64,000 nt of DNA from Clostridium sp. NkU-1 (GTDB taxonomy: Bacteria > Bacillota_A > Clostridia > Lachnospirales > Lachnospiraceae), in assembly GCA_001312405.1 (NCBI GenBank), contig BBDR01000001.1, positions 372,001 to 436,000 of the forward strand. The letters are read 5' to 3'. A program made the position numbers and the translations under genes. The notes under the pieces were generated by a model, which saw only the letters and a list, made by a program, of their open reading frames with translations, searched no databases and was not told the DNA's origin. Of the stretch, positions 10,699-20,466 are shown in pieces (within the stretch, counting starts at the first letter, position 1; every line of letters begins with the position of its first letter).

Positions 10699-11885
10699 TT
10701 ACTCGCTGCGCAGAGCGTCAATAGGGTTTAAATCCGCAGCTCTTCTGGCAGGCATATAGCCGAACAAAAGGCCGATTCCAACGGATACACTGAAGGACAC
10801 TATGACAGCACCCGGTGTTGGGGTGGCATTTATCCCCATGGCAGTTCCAATGACTGTGGTTGCCGCAGAGCCTACCAGGATCCCCACTACCCCGCCAAGA
10901 GAGCTGGTGACTGCGGCTTCTATAACAAACTGCTGCATGATGTTGTGCTTTTTTTGCTCCCAGCGCCTTCCTGATCCCGATTTCCCTGGTGCGTTCCGTT
11001 ACCGACACCAGCATGATGTTCATGACTCCCACTCCTGCAACCAAAAGAGAGATCCCGGCGATTCCGCCAAGCATCATGGACATCATGGAAATCATGGAAT
11101 TTAAGGAATCTAAAAGTTCACTCATGGCAGTAATCCGGTATAAGTCCTCATCCTTGAAGGTCCCATAAAGAAAGGTGTTAATGGCCTCCTTGGCCTCTGT
11201 GGTATGGTCCATATCAGCGGTGGCAAAGACATAGCTGTTTATATCAGCAGTGTTGTTCATCTTGGCTGCACTGCTGTAGGGAAGGTACAATACGTCGTCC
11301 GAACCACCAGCCTTAAGCTCCGCCTCATCCTGTCTGGAAACCACGCCAACGATCCTGTAGGCAGACCCGTTTATTTTTATGGACTGGCCAATGGCTTTTT
11401 CTGCTCCTCCGTATAATTCCCAGGCCACATAATAGCCTGCAACACAAACTTTTTGTCTGGATAGGATATCAGAATACTGGAGGAACCGTCCTGAATCCAG
11501 GGTCTGATCTTTCATTTCCAAATATTCCTCGCTGACACCGGATATTGAAGTATTGGTCAGTGATTCCGTTCCGTTTTTTTAAGGTAGAGGATAAGGAAAC
11601 CTTTGGCGTCATCTGAGAAAAAAGATTCCTGTTGTCTTCATAAAATTCATACATCTGATCCACGGTTATGGACCTGGATGAAAGATTGGTTACATTTACA
11701 TTGATCTGGTTTGTGCCCATGCTGGCGAACCGTTCCGTCATATAGGACATTTGTCCGTTTACAAGGCTTACCAAAATAATGACCGAGGCCACGCCGATAA
11801 TGATTCCAAGCATGGTGAGAAAGGAACGCATCTTATTGCTCCAGATGCTCTTTAAAGCCATTTTAAAGGATTGCAGAATATTCAT
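10699..11885 (-). CDS. MacB-like ABC transporter permease, frameshifted
   Basis: FtsX/MacB-type permease of an export or membrane-stress ABC system. The N-terminal cytoplasmic/TM segment NKMRSFLTMLGIIIGVASVI and the C-terminal helices (GVGVMNIMLVSVTERTREIG, the last ending ARRAADLNPIDALRSE) flank a large extracellular MacB_PCD domain. Indels near 11575 (T run) and 10950 (T run) break the frame; joined length is about 395 residues. The start at 11885 overlaps the ATPase stop by 23 nt, so the two are translationally coupled. Last gene of the SLH-adaptor-ATPase-permease operon. Confidence 0.85.
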
Positions 11886-12570
11886 TTACGTCTCCATCGA
11901 AATTAATCTTACCATCGTGTACCCGGATCACCCGCCTGGCTTCCCGCGCAATGGCGCTGTCATGGGTGATCATGACAATGGTATTCCCTTCATCGTTCAG
12001 CTTTTTCAAGAAATTAAGGACTTCCCGGCTGGTTTTTGAGTCCAGGGCTCCCGTAGGTTCATCAGCCAGAATAAGAGAGGGATCTCCTGCCAGCGCCCTT
12101 GCAATGGAAGCTCTCTGCTGCTGGCCTCCGGAAAGCTGATTGGGATAATTTTTCCACTTTTCCGCCAGACCTACCCGTTCCAGAGAGGCCATAGCCCGTT
12201 TGTTCCGTTCATTGGCCCCTGCCCCTGCATATAACAGGGGCAGTTCCACATTTTCAAGAAGGTTCAGTCTGGGAAGCAGATTATACTGCTGGAAGATAAA
12301 GCCGATCATCTTATTCCGTATCCCTGCCAGCTGGTTATCCGACATCCTGCCTACATCCTCACCGCCCAGAAGATATGCTCCTGAGGTGGGAACATCCAGT
12401 GCACCTATGATATTCATGAGCGTGGATTTTCCGCTTCCCGACTTTCCAACAATCGCCACGAATTCCCCGCGGCAAATGGTTAAGGATACTCCGTTGTTTG
12501 CACAGACCTCTTCCTCGCCCATTTGATACACTTTATAAATATCCTTTAATTCAATCAAGGTATTTTCCAC
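11863..12570 (-). CDS. MacB/LolD-like ABC transporter ATP-binding protein
   Basis: Intact 235-residue ATPase that powers the adjacent permease. Walker A GKSGSGKST, Q-loop FIFQQYNLLPRL, signature LSGGQQQRASIARALA, Walker B LILADEPTGALD and H-loop MITHD are all present. The start at 12570 (MENTLIELKDIYKVYQ) has AAGGAGGTT upstream. Sequence type matches the MacB/LolD/CcmA-like export subfamily rather than importers. Confidence 0.92.
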   Translation of the reverse strand: MENTLIELKDIYKVYQMGEEEVCANNGVSLTICRGEFVAIVGKSGSGKSTLMNIIGALDVPTSGAYLLGGEDVGRMSDNQLAGIRNKMIGFIFQQYNLLPRLNLLENVELPLLYAGAGANERNKRAMASLERVGLAEKWKNYPNQLSGGQQQRASIARALAGDPSLILADEPTGALDSKTSREVLNFLKKLNDEGNTIVMITHDSAIAREARRVIRVHDGKINFDGDVNEYSAIL

Positions 12571-12593
12571 GCTTTACAACCTCCTTGTGGTTA

Positions 12594-14366
12594 TCAGGGC
12601 TTGAAACTGCCGTTGCCTGTACTCCGGCTTCCACCACCGTAACCGCTGCCATTGCCTATGCTTCGGTTTCCACCGCCGGAACCGCCTGGGGATACATTTA
12701 TACCGCCCATGCCTCCCGGTATCACAATACTAGGTGAGTTGCTTACAGTTGACTGCGCAACGTAAACCTCCTGGTTCTCTTCCAGTCCGCCGGTGATTTC
12801 CACATAGTCATCATTGATCAGGCCTGTGGTAACTTCTACGGCCCTAAAGCCTGCAGGAATGTTCCCCTTTGCCTCTTTTACTGTTTCATCCTTTACATAA
12901 ACCTGATTTCCCCGCATCAGCGCATCAGCCGGTATTGCAAGGACATCGGTGGCTTTATCCAGTATGATCACTCCGTCTACGTTCATCCCGGGGAGAAGCT
13001 CATCCATGCCGTCATTTAAGGTGACAGTAACCGGATAAGTGGTAACGCCGTTGGAGGCAGAGCTTTCCAGGCTTACATTTGTAACTGTGCCGGAAAAGGT
13101 TTTACCGGCCACGGCATCTGCCGTAATGATTACCTCCTGGCCTACTTTAACGGACTTGACATCCAATTCATCCACAGACATTTTAAAGGTATAGCCGGAC
13201 ATATCGTATATAACTGCCAGGGTTGTGCTTCCGCTGGAGCTTTTCGTGATCTTATCTCCTGCCTTCACGGTTTTTGTAATGATCTTTCCGGATATGGGAG
13301 CAGTGATGGTGTAATTATCATACGTATTCTGGGTGCTCTCCAGCTTGCTTTTTGCTCCTTCTAAAGTTTCCTGGGCCTTTTCCAGGGTATCTTTATAAGT
13401 GCGAAGCAGCTTATCCGCGGACTTGCTTTCCATTGTAAAAAGCGGAGTGCCCTTTGTTACATAGTCACCTTCATGAACCAGCAGGGTTCCCACCTCCACA
13501 CCGGAAGATAAGTCCGTTTTCATGGTCGTCTCAAGTTTCGGCTCAAAGGTTGCTTCCATACTGCACACATAATCGCCAACCGCAGCCGTAGCCGGGGTTT
13601 CCGTGGTAAGACCGCCTGGATTTGTCACTTCAAAGGTAACATAACGGACGATGCGTCCGCCTGTTAAGGTTACATCCATATTGCTGACGGAAGTGACCAC
13701 GCCCTGGACTTCTTCTCCCGTATCAGTAAGAGTCAAAACCGCCTCCTGTCCTGCCGTTATCTGGGAGGCCTCCCCGGATAAGAACGGAAGCTTGATCTTC
13801 ATGGTCTTATCATCGTAGACGGAAGCAATCTCCGTATTGTTTCCCACCTTATCACCTTCCTTAATGGAAAGAGATTTTATGTACCCGCTCTCAGTGGATT
13901 TATAGGTGTTTCCGCTGTAATCACCTAAGGCAGAATTATAATCATCCAATGCGGCTTCATAATTTTCCTGGGCTCTTGACAGGGAGTTGTTTACAGATGT
14001 CATCTCTGATTCCATGGATGAGGTGTCGATCTGATAGAGGATCTGTCCCTTTTCCACCTCATCTCCCTCTTCAAAGTCCGCTGCAATGACTTCTCCTTCA
14101 ACCAAAGAGGTTATGTCATAGGTATTCTGGGGAGAAATGGTTCCGGAGGAGGATAGCTCAGAAACGATATCCTGCTTTGCTGCCTTTGCAGTTCTTATGC
14201 TTTTTTTCAGCAGCTGATGCTGCCTTTGATTTTTTTAAGCCCGCGGCCACCATGACTCCTGCCAGCACCGCAAGGATTATGATCAGAAAAACCAAAACTT
14301 TTTTTTCCCTTTATCCGGCCTTTTCTTTTTTTCTTTTGAATATAATTTCTGAATGATTTTTTTCAT
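12594..14366 (-). CDS. MacA/HlyD-like periplasmic-adaptor-type protein with Gly-rich tail
   Basis: Membrane-anchored adaptor of the ABC export system. The N-terminal lysine-rich stretch and single TM helix (VFLIIILAVLAGVMVAAG) are followed by lipoyl/barrel-sandwich segments (VEGEVIAADFEEGDEVEKGQ), a coiled-coil hairpin, a second lipoyl-like half (APISGKIITKTVKAGDK) and a beta-barrel domain. The C-terminus ends in a low-complexity Gly/Ser/Asn tail of about 40 residues after GGMGGINVSPGG. The start at 14366 has AGGAGAAG upstream; indels in A runs near 14310 and 14210 break the N-terminus. It lies 22 bp after the SLH gene, in the same operon. Confidence 0.83.
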
Positions 14367-14388
14367 TCTGGCTTCTCCTGTTAATCTT

Positions 14389-15477
14389 CTATTCTATATA
14401 ATCAATGACAGTCCGGGTTTCATTTCCTTCCTTGTCTACAGACAGAGTATAGACCAGATTCACGGTATCTCCTACCCGTAAGTCCCCATAGGAAGAAAAT
14501 GCAAACTTCATCTCCGTGCTGGTAAGCTCGTAGGTGTTGCCGTCATCCAGTATGATTGCTCCCGGCGTCATTAAATCCGCAGAATCATAGACCACGTTGG
14601 TAATTTCTCCAAATACAGCGGAACGTCCGTTTTCATTTTCATTTCCAACGGTGTAAAGCCACACGGTTTTAGAAATAGTATGATAATATACCAGGACCCC
14701 CTCCGAGCTTTCCAGGGAAACATCAATTGCATCACTGGAATTTGTAACAGGCTCTCCATCAAGGTAAATATTGGCATCACTAAGCTTAAAGGGCAGAATG
14801 GAGTTGAGTCTGCTCTTGCTTTTGGCAATTTTCGGTCCCTTGATGCTATTGTCCACCATTGTAAACGGATCGATCTCACCGTCACTTGTCAATTCGCAGT
14901 TTAAGCTTTTTCCAAACATGGTTCCAGACTTTGTATCTGTTTTTAACAAATTATAAAACAGGTTGATGCAATCCGATTTATTTAAGATTTCCAAAGCCTC
15001 TTTATTCAGATTCTCATCTAATTCCAGAAAATGATATTTAGAAAGCCTGGAACCGGACTGGTCACCGGTAAAATCAGAATTTACATATCCTAAAAGTCCC
15101 AGGACTCCTTTTACTGCCTCCTGAAGTGTTATGGATTCATCTGGTTTAAAATTTCCGCCCAGATATCCGTTCATCCACCCCTGTTCCGCTGCAATCCGGA
15201 TCTGGGCCGCATATTCATGGTTTCTTGGCACATCGGCAAATACGGAAGTGTTGCTGGTTTTGCCGGCCGTGCTTCGATAGGAAGAAGCATTTACCAGCAT
15301 ACTGGCAAATTCCCCCCGTGTCACTGACAGATCCGGATTCCCAACACTCATGATCCCCGAGACTCCGATTACCTTTTTCCTTAAATCAAAATTACTTGAT
15401 GCCTCCGTTATCATAGGACTGACTGCCGTCGCCGCAACTGCAAAAGCCAGGGAAGCCGCTATTCTCTGTCTGTTCAT
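14389..15477 (-). CDS. Secreted SLH-domain protein
   Basis: Exported protein of 362 residues. A signal peptide (LAFAVAATAVSPMITEA) is followed by S-layer-homology repeats (SVTRGEFASMLVNAS, FADVPRNHEYAAQIRIAAEQGW with GYLGGNFKPDESITLQEAVK), then a C-terminal region of beta character without a recognised domain (NSILPFKLSDANIYLDGEPV). SLH repeats bind pyruvylated secondary wall polymers. The start at 15477 (MNRQRIAAS) is preferred because GAGGAG lies 6 nt upstream; a TTG at 15501 is weaker. It heads an operon with a MacAB-like exporter and is divergent from a two-component system. Confidence 0.82.
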   Translation of the reverse strand: MNRQRIAASLAFAVAATAVSPMITEASSNFDLRKKVIGVSGIMSVGNPDLSVTRGEFASMLVNASSYRSTAGKTSNTSVFADVPRNHEYAAQIRIAAEQGWMNGYLGGNFKPDESITLQEAVKGVLGLLGYVNSDFTGDQSGSRLSKYHFLELDENLNKEALEILNKSDCINLFYNLLKTDTKSGTMFGKSLNCELTSDGEIDPFTMVDNSIKGPKIAKSKSRLNSILPFKLSDANIYLDGEPVTNSSDAIDVSLESSEGVLVYYHTISKTVWLYTVGNENENGRSAVFGEITNVVYDSADLMTPGAIILDDGNTYELTSTEMKFAFSSYGDLRVGDTVNLVYTLSVDKEGNETRTVIDYIE

Positions 15478-15665
15478 CCAGTTTCTCCTCTCATTATTCA
15501 AATCTGAAGTTTATTTTAACAGGCTCTTATGTCGGTTTTGTGATAGTAAGCTGAAATTAACCTGAAACTTGGCATTTTCCTTAAAATATCTGGAATCCCT
15601 TAACCAAAGCAGTCTTTTACCATGAGATTTCAGCTTATTTTAAGCTTAATCCATTATGATTAACA

Positions 15666-15704
15666 CAACTAAGAAAAACAGGCTTTGGGGGTATTTCTTA
15701 GTTG
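15666..15704. promoter_or_regulatory. Inverted repeat, candidate operator
   Basis: Perfect arms CAACTAAGAAA and TTTCTTAGTTG separated by 17 bp. The right arm overlaps the -35 box (15702-15707) of the two-component promoter, so binding there would affect that promoter. Autoregulation is an inference. Confidence 0.45.
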
Positions 15705-15730
15705 CTTCATAAGCATTCTCAACTTATAAT
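15702..15730 (+). promoter_or_regulatory. Promoter of the two-component system
   Basis: TTGCTT (15702-15707), 17-bp spacer, TATAAT (15725-15730). Predicted transcript has a leader of about 130 nt that includes the repeated element at 15744-15825. Confidence 0.6.
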
Positions 15731-15743
15731 AAATGTCAACAGG

Positions 15744-15825
15744 TTCATAATATAGGTTATTGGAACTTGCAACGCAAGTGAAGATAAAAGGGGCGCTCTA
15801 TGCCCCGTTCATCCGATTATGAAAA
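15744..15825. repeat. Copy A of an about 82-bp intergenic element with two hairpins
   Basis: Matches 20314-20395 over its whole length with only one gap. The core GGAACTTGCAACGCAAGT is identical in both copies and contains the hairpin ACTTGC/GCAAGT. A second hairpin is GGGGC/GCCCC here and GGCT/AGCC in the other copy, so paired positions change together. Possible readings are a promoter-associated control module on the minus strand or a structured RNA on the plus strand. Confidence 0.5.
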
Positions 15826-15866
15826 CATCTTTTTTTTCATAATAACAGATATAGGAGAATCTAACC

Positions 15867-16540
15867 ATGAAGGTATTGATTGTAGAAGACGAAGTAAGAC
15901 TGGCCGATGCTTTGGGACAGATTATGAAGGAACAGCATTACCAGGCTGATATTGTGTATAATGGAACTGACGGCTTATCCTGCGGCCTTTCCGGGGAATA
16001 TGACGTCATTGTTTTAGATGTAATGCTTCCGGGACAAAACGGCTTTCAAGTGGTAAAAAAGCTGAGAGAGGCCCGCATACAGACTCCTGTACTCATGCTG
16101 ACCGCACGGGATGACATTCAGGATAAGGTGACCGGACTTGACCGGGGGCTGATGACTATATGACCAAGCCATTTGTTCCTGAAGAGCTGTTAGCCCGCAT
16201 CCGGGCGCTCTCCCGCCGTCAGGGAGAAGTGATCGTAGAAGAAATGAAATTCGGAGACTTAACCCTTAGTTTGTCTGCCAATGATTTATGCTGCGGCTCC
16301 AAATCCATTCATCTTGGATATAAGGAATTTGAGGTGTTAAAAATTCTTATGGGCAATTCCGGCAGAATCGTTTCAAAGGAAGCCCTCATCTCAAGGGTAT
16401 GGGGCAGTGAATCTGACGCAGAGGATAACAATGTGGAGGCTTATATTTCCTTTTTACGAAAAAAACTGCATTTTGTAGGATCAAAGGTAGAAATCAGCAC
16501 CCTTCGCAAGGTCGGATACCGCCTGGAGGAAAGGTTATGA
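15867..16540 (+). CDS. OmpR-family response regulator, one frameshift
   Basis: Response regulator with receiver domain (EDE acidic pocket, phospho-Asp in VLDVMLPGQNG, Lys in MTKPFVPEE) and C-terminal winged helix (LISRVWGSESDAEDNNVEAYI). The start (MKVLIVEDEVRLAD) has a weak GGAGAAT site upstream. One G is missing at about 16147, where LDRGADDY is expected; corrected length about 225 residues. It overlaps the kinase start by 4 nt (ATGA), is divergent from the SLH/exporter operon, and probably regulates it. Confidence 0.87.
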
Positions 16541-17805
16541 TAAAAAAATTAAGAAGAAGATTTGTTTTGGTCAACATGGCTTTTGTGATAAGCATTCTCT
16601 CCGCTGTTCTTGGCATGTTTTACTACACCAGCTTTAAGCGCATGGAACGGCAGACCGTCATGGCTCTTTATCAGGCTGTAGACCGAAACCTGCCGGACCG
16701 GCTGCCGGATAAAGTGGAATTTGGCCGCAGGCCTCCAAAAAATCTGCCGTCTCTTGTCCCGTCTTTTGTGGTGACCTTAAACAACCGCAACTCCATAGAA
16801 AATATAAGGGAAATGAACATAACCGTTACCAAGGATCAGGCTTCCGCTCTGGTGGAGCTGGCAAAGGCTGATGGTTCTCTCCAGGGGGAGCTTAAGGATT
16901 ATTCCCTACGTTACCTTAAGGTTCCCTTCCCGGAGGCACGAAAATAGTATTTGCAGACCAAAGATATGAACGGAATAATTTAAAGATCCTGCTTGTCAAT
17001 TGTCTGCTTGTCTTTCTTGTGGCGGTCTTTCTTTTTTTGATCCTGAGTATTTTCCTTTCCCGTCTGGCTTTAAGGCCTGTGGAAAATGCATGGCGGATGC
17101 AAAACCAGTTCATTGCCGATGCATCCCACGAACTAAAGACACCTCTTACTGTAATCCTGGCCAATTTGCAGATCCTTTCCCATCATAGGGAATGCACCAT
17201 CATGGACCAGCAGAAATGGCTGGACAATACAAAAGAGGAGGCAGAACGCATGAAACAGCTTGTGGAAGAGCTGCTCTTTCTGGCCCGGTCCGATACTGGA
17301 GCCGTCCAGGCCTCCCAGGCAGCAAAGGCTGCCCTGGATTTTAGTGACATCGTATTAAACGGAGTCCTGCTTTTTGAATCCATTGCCTTTGAAAATAAGG
17401 TGAAGCTGGAAAATGAGATCGGCCAAGGTATTATCCTGGACGGCTGGGAAGCCCAGCTAAAGCAGGTAATCACCATTCTCTTAGACAATGCCTGCAAATA
17501 CGCAGGAAAAAAACGGGTCCGTATCTGTCCGCCTAAAGAAATCTTCCCATAATGCGGTCCTGACCGTTCAAAATACGGGGGCTCCTATACCTGAAAAAGA
17601 CCAGGCCCATGTTTTTGAACGGTTTTACCGGACAGATGAATCAAGAGTCCGCAAGGAAGGAGGCTATGGACTTGGCCTTTCCATTGCAAAGACCATTATT
17701 GACCACCATAAGGGAAAAATCAGCCTGACCAGCAGCCTCGAAACAGGAACCGTTTTTACTGTTAGCCTCCCCCTATCTTCCCGGCAGCATTTAAACAAAA
17801 CTTAG
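16537..17805 (+). CDS. Sensor histidine kinase, frameshifted
   Basis: Membrane sensor kinase partnered with the preceding regulator. N-terminal TM helix (NMAFVISILSAVLGMFYYTS), a short external sensor segment, second TM helix (VAVFLFLILSIFLS), HisKA box with His in DASHELKTPLTV, then HATPase boxes (LDNACKYAGK, FERFYRTDESR, GYGLGLSIAK). There is no clear HAMP domain. Indels at about 16925 (C run) and 17505 (A run) split the frame; joined length about 420 residues. Ends at the bidirectional terminator at 17807-17846. Confidence 0.85.
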
Positions 17806-17806
17806 A

Positions 17807-17846
17807 AAAGGGAGCAATTGGGGTTTTTCACCCAATTGCTCCCTTT
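17807..17846. terminator. Bidirectional terminator between the kinase and the alarmone synthetase
   Basis: AAAGGGAGCAATTGGG pairs with CCCAATTGCTCCCTTT (8-nt loop); A- and T-rich flanks on both sides serve the two convergent genes. Confidence 0.88.
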
Positions 17847-17852
17847 AATTAT

Positions 17853-18564
17853 TTATTTGGAAATTGTAACTCCATGATCCTCAATCCTCTTTCTGATATT
17901 AAGCATCCTTTCATCGGTCTGTGCGATCACATCCGCGCATTCCCGCAGTTCTTCACTGATTTCCTGGGAATATTCTTCCACTTCTTTTTTATATTTCAAT
18001 TGGTGATCCAGGCTGGCCCAGAAATCCATGGCAATGGTACGGATCTGGACCTCTGCCCGCATCCATTTTTTCTGGTCGGAAAAGAACACGGGGATCTCTA
18101 CGATCATGTGATAGCTGCGGTACCCGTTTTTTTTGGGGTGGCGGATATAATCCTTTATGGCAATGATATGCACATCATCCTGGCGGGCCAGCATATCTGC
18201 CACCGCATAAATATCATCAAGGAAGGAGCAGATCACGCGGATTCCTGCAACATCATCCAGATTGTCCATCATGGATTCCAGGGAAACCGGCAGTCCTCTG
18301 CGCTGCAGCTTTTCCACAATGCTTATGGGCTTTTTTTACTCTGGATTTAACCATTTCAATGGGATTTCTGGAGTTTCTTACTGACAGCTCGTCATTTAAG
18401 ACCTCCAGCTTTGTCTTGATCTCCCGAATGGCACAGGTGTACATCATCATAGCTTCCTGAAACTGGTACGCCTGCTTTAAAAGCGGGTCTGGAACCTGAA
18501 CCAGATTGGGAACATTCACAATGGACTGGTTCAATTCACTATTGGGGTTCATACTAATATTCAT
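17853..18564 (-). CDS. Small alarmone synthetase (RelQ/YjbM-like GTP pyrophosphokinase), one frameshift
   Basis: Makes (p)ppGpp from ATP and GTP/GDP. It is a single RelA_SpoT synthetase domain without a hydrolase domain: DNLDDVAGIRVICSF, KNGYRSYHMIVEIP and the diagnostic VQIRTIAMDFWASLDHQLKY, plus a C-terminal helix. The start at 18564 has GAGGGATAAG upstream. An indel in the T run at about 18333 separates the helical N-terminus from the catalytic part; joined length about 237 residues, usual for this class. Monocistronic. Confidence 0.9.
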
Positions 18565-18600
18565 TCTTATCCCTCGTAACGTATCATAACGTATATTACT

Positions 18601-19437
18601 TTAAGCTTTTTCTGCGGCTGAAACTGCCCCTTCAAGCCAGGCTGCCTCTAAATACTCGACCGTACCGCCATCCACTGCGGCAGCGATCCGGGGATCAATG
18701 GGGATTTTAGCCAGAACGGTAAGTCCATTTGCTTTGGCCGCTTCATCAACGTGGCTCTCTCCAAACACAGAAATCTTCTTGCCACAGTCCGGGCAAATCA
18801 AGTAACTCATGTTCTCAACCAGTCCAAGAATGGGTATATTCATCTTTTTCGCCATATTTACGGCTTTTTCAACAATCATGGTAACCAGCTCCTGAGGAGA
18901 AGTCACAATGATAATTCCGTCTACAGGAAGAGACTGAAACACGGTTAAGGGCACATCTCCGGTTCCCGGAGGCATGTCCACGAACATGTAGTCAATTCCA
19001 TCCCAAAGGCTTCCTGCCAGAACTGCTTGACTGCGCCTGCAATGACAGGACCTCTCCAGATGACCGGATCCGTCTCATGATCCAGGATCAGGTTCGCTGA
19101 CATCACTTCAATTCCCGTTGCAGTGGTTGCAGGGATCATAAGGCCATTTGGCGTCATGCCCACACCGTAATCCGAAAGGCCAAATGCTTTTGGAATGGAT
19201 GGGCCGGTGATATCTGCATCCAGAATGGCCGTTTTATAGCCTTTCCCGTTCATGCCTACCGCCATCATGGAAGTTACCAGGGACTTACCTACGCCGCCCT
19301 TTCCGCTTACAACGCCGATTACCTTTTTTTACTGTACTGGCAGGGTTAAGGGGCTCTAAAAAGCTTACCTGTTCCTCCCGGCTGCCGCAATTCTCCTTAC
19401 AGGTATTACAATTATGAGTACAATTTTCTTCACTCAT
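18601..19437 (-). CDS. Mrp/NBP35-family Fe-S carrier ATPase, two frameshifts
   Basis: P-loop ATPase that carries and transfers Fe-S clusters in the cytoplasm. N-terminal Cys-rich segment CTHNCNTCKENC, then the deviant Walker A GKGGVGKS, switch ILDADITGPSIP, FVDMPPGTGDVPL, and the CPDC cluster-binding pair in YLICPDCGKK. The start at 19437 has TAGGAGGAA. Indels at about 19327 (T run) and 18990 break the frame; joined length about 278 residues. Confidence 0.9.
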
Positions 19438-19503
19438 TGGTCATTCCTCCTAATAAATTATAGTCTAATATATGGAAGACGGCCTTCTTTAGGCCATCTG
19501 TTT

Positions 19504-20247
19504 CTATCGAATCCGTAATGTATCCGGCAGCGCCTTTACCTCATCAGAGGCATTTCCCATAGCAATTCCCAGGCCTGCACCGGATATCATGGAAATATCG
19601 TTATTGCCGTCACCAATGGCAGTCATCTCATGGGCAGAAAAACCGTAATGCTCTGCCATCTTCATAATCCCGTTCCACTTGCTTCCGCCTGCAGGAATCA
19701 CATCACAGCCCATCTCGTCATGCCACCGTATGAATTCGCAGCCGCAAAGATGCTTCTTTAACTTCTGCTCCATATCGTATGATACGTAAGGTATTATCTG
19801 GTAAATAGGCTGGTTTCTGGCCCGTTCCACATTTAAAACCGGAGGAAGCCTGGTTCCAATATCCATCTGGACCTTTTCCACCGCATGATTCACCATATTG
19901 ATGTACATCCGGTCCCCTTCCATGAACATGCAGGGAAATGGCTCCTCCTCCAAAAATGCCAAGGTCCGTTCAACTTCATCAGGATCTATGGGCAGATCAT
20001 AAATGATCCTGTCCCCGCAATAACAATACTGGCCGTTTAACGTCACATAGCCGTCAAAGAGGAGCCCCTCAAGAAGGTCTTCCTGTTCCATTTCAAGCTT
20101 ATGGCGCCCCGTTGCAATAAACAGAAGGATTCCTGCCCTTCTGGCTTCCATGAGCGCCTCTTTTGCACTGTCAGGAATCCGTTTTGTCTGAAAATCCCGA
20201 AGCGTACCATCAATATCAAAAAAAATGGCCTTTATCTTTTTTTCCAT
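19504..20247 (-). CDS. HAD-superfamily phosphatase, Cof type (IIB)
   Basis: Intact 247-residue Cof-type hydrolase: motif I FFDIDGTLRDF, motif II FIATGRHK, a IIB cap domain, and motif IV GDGNNDISMI followed by AGLGIAMGNA. Such enzymes dephosphorylate sugar phosphates or cofactors; the substrate is not predictable. The start at 20247 (MEKKIKAIFF) has GAAGGAATGATGG upstream. The transcript probably starts near 20307 from the promoter in copy B of the repeated element. Confidence 0.87.
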   Translation of the reverse strand: MEKKIKAIFFDIDGTLRDFQTKRIPDSAKEALMEARRAGILLFIATGRHKLEMEQEDLLEGLLFDGYVTLNGQYCYCGDRIIYDLPIDPDEVERTLAFLEEEPFPCMFMEGDRMYINMVNHAVEKVQMDIGTRLPPVLNVERARNQPIYQIIPYVSYDMEQKLKKHLCGCEFIRWHDEMGCDVIPAGGSKWNGIMKMAEHYGFSAHEMTAIGDGNNDISMISGAGLGIAMGNASDEVKALPDTLRIR

Positions 20248-20313
20248 TTTCCATCATTCCTTCTTAATCTGATTGTTCTGATCCGGCATTGCCATATCAT
20301 GCAAACACTTAAG

Positions 20314-20395
20314 ATTATAATATAGCTTATCGGAACTTGCAACGCAAGTTTCGATAAAAATGGCTGCTTCTTAGCCCGTCCATCCGATCATGAAA
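20314..20395 (-). repeat. Copy B of the intergenic element, containing a strong promoter
   Basis: Second copy of the element at 15744-15825. On the minus strand it holds TTGCAA (20337-20342), a 17-bp spacer and a perfect TATAAT (20314-20319), 67 bp upstream of the Cof-type phosphatase. About 50 further conserved bases lie upstream of the -35 and include the second hairpin, which suggests conserved regulation rather than only a promoter. Confidence 0.6.
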
Positions 20396-20425
20396 GAAAG
20401 GTTCTGTCTGCGAATTTCATTTAAA

Positions 20426-20461
20426 AAGGCCTGTGCGGTCATTATTGACGCTACAGGCCTT
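20426..20461 (-). terminator. Terminator of folT
   Basis: AAGGCCTGT-GCG pairs with CGC-T-ACAGGCCTT; a five-T run follows on the minus strand. Located 6 bp after the corrected folT stop. Confidence 0.8.
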
Positions 20462-20466
20462 AAATT

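Larger units (their letters stand above)
15478..15866. promoter_or_regulatory. Divergent control region between the SLH/MacAB operon and a two-component system
   Basis: A 389-bp region without a gene. It holds a plus-strand promoter (TTGCTT 15702-15707, 17 bp, TATAAT 15725-15730) for the response regulator, an 11-bp inverted repeat just upstream of it (15666-15676 / 15694-15704), and an about 82-bp repeated element (15744-15825) that recurs at 20314-20395. That element contains a minus-strand promoter-like TTGCAA-17-TATGAA. Confidence 0.6.
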
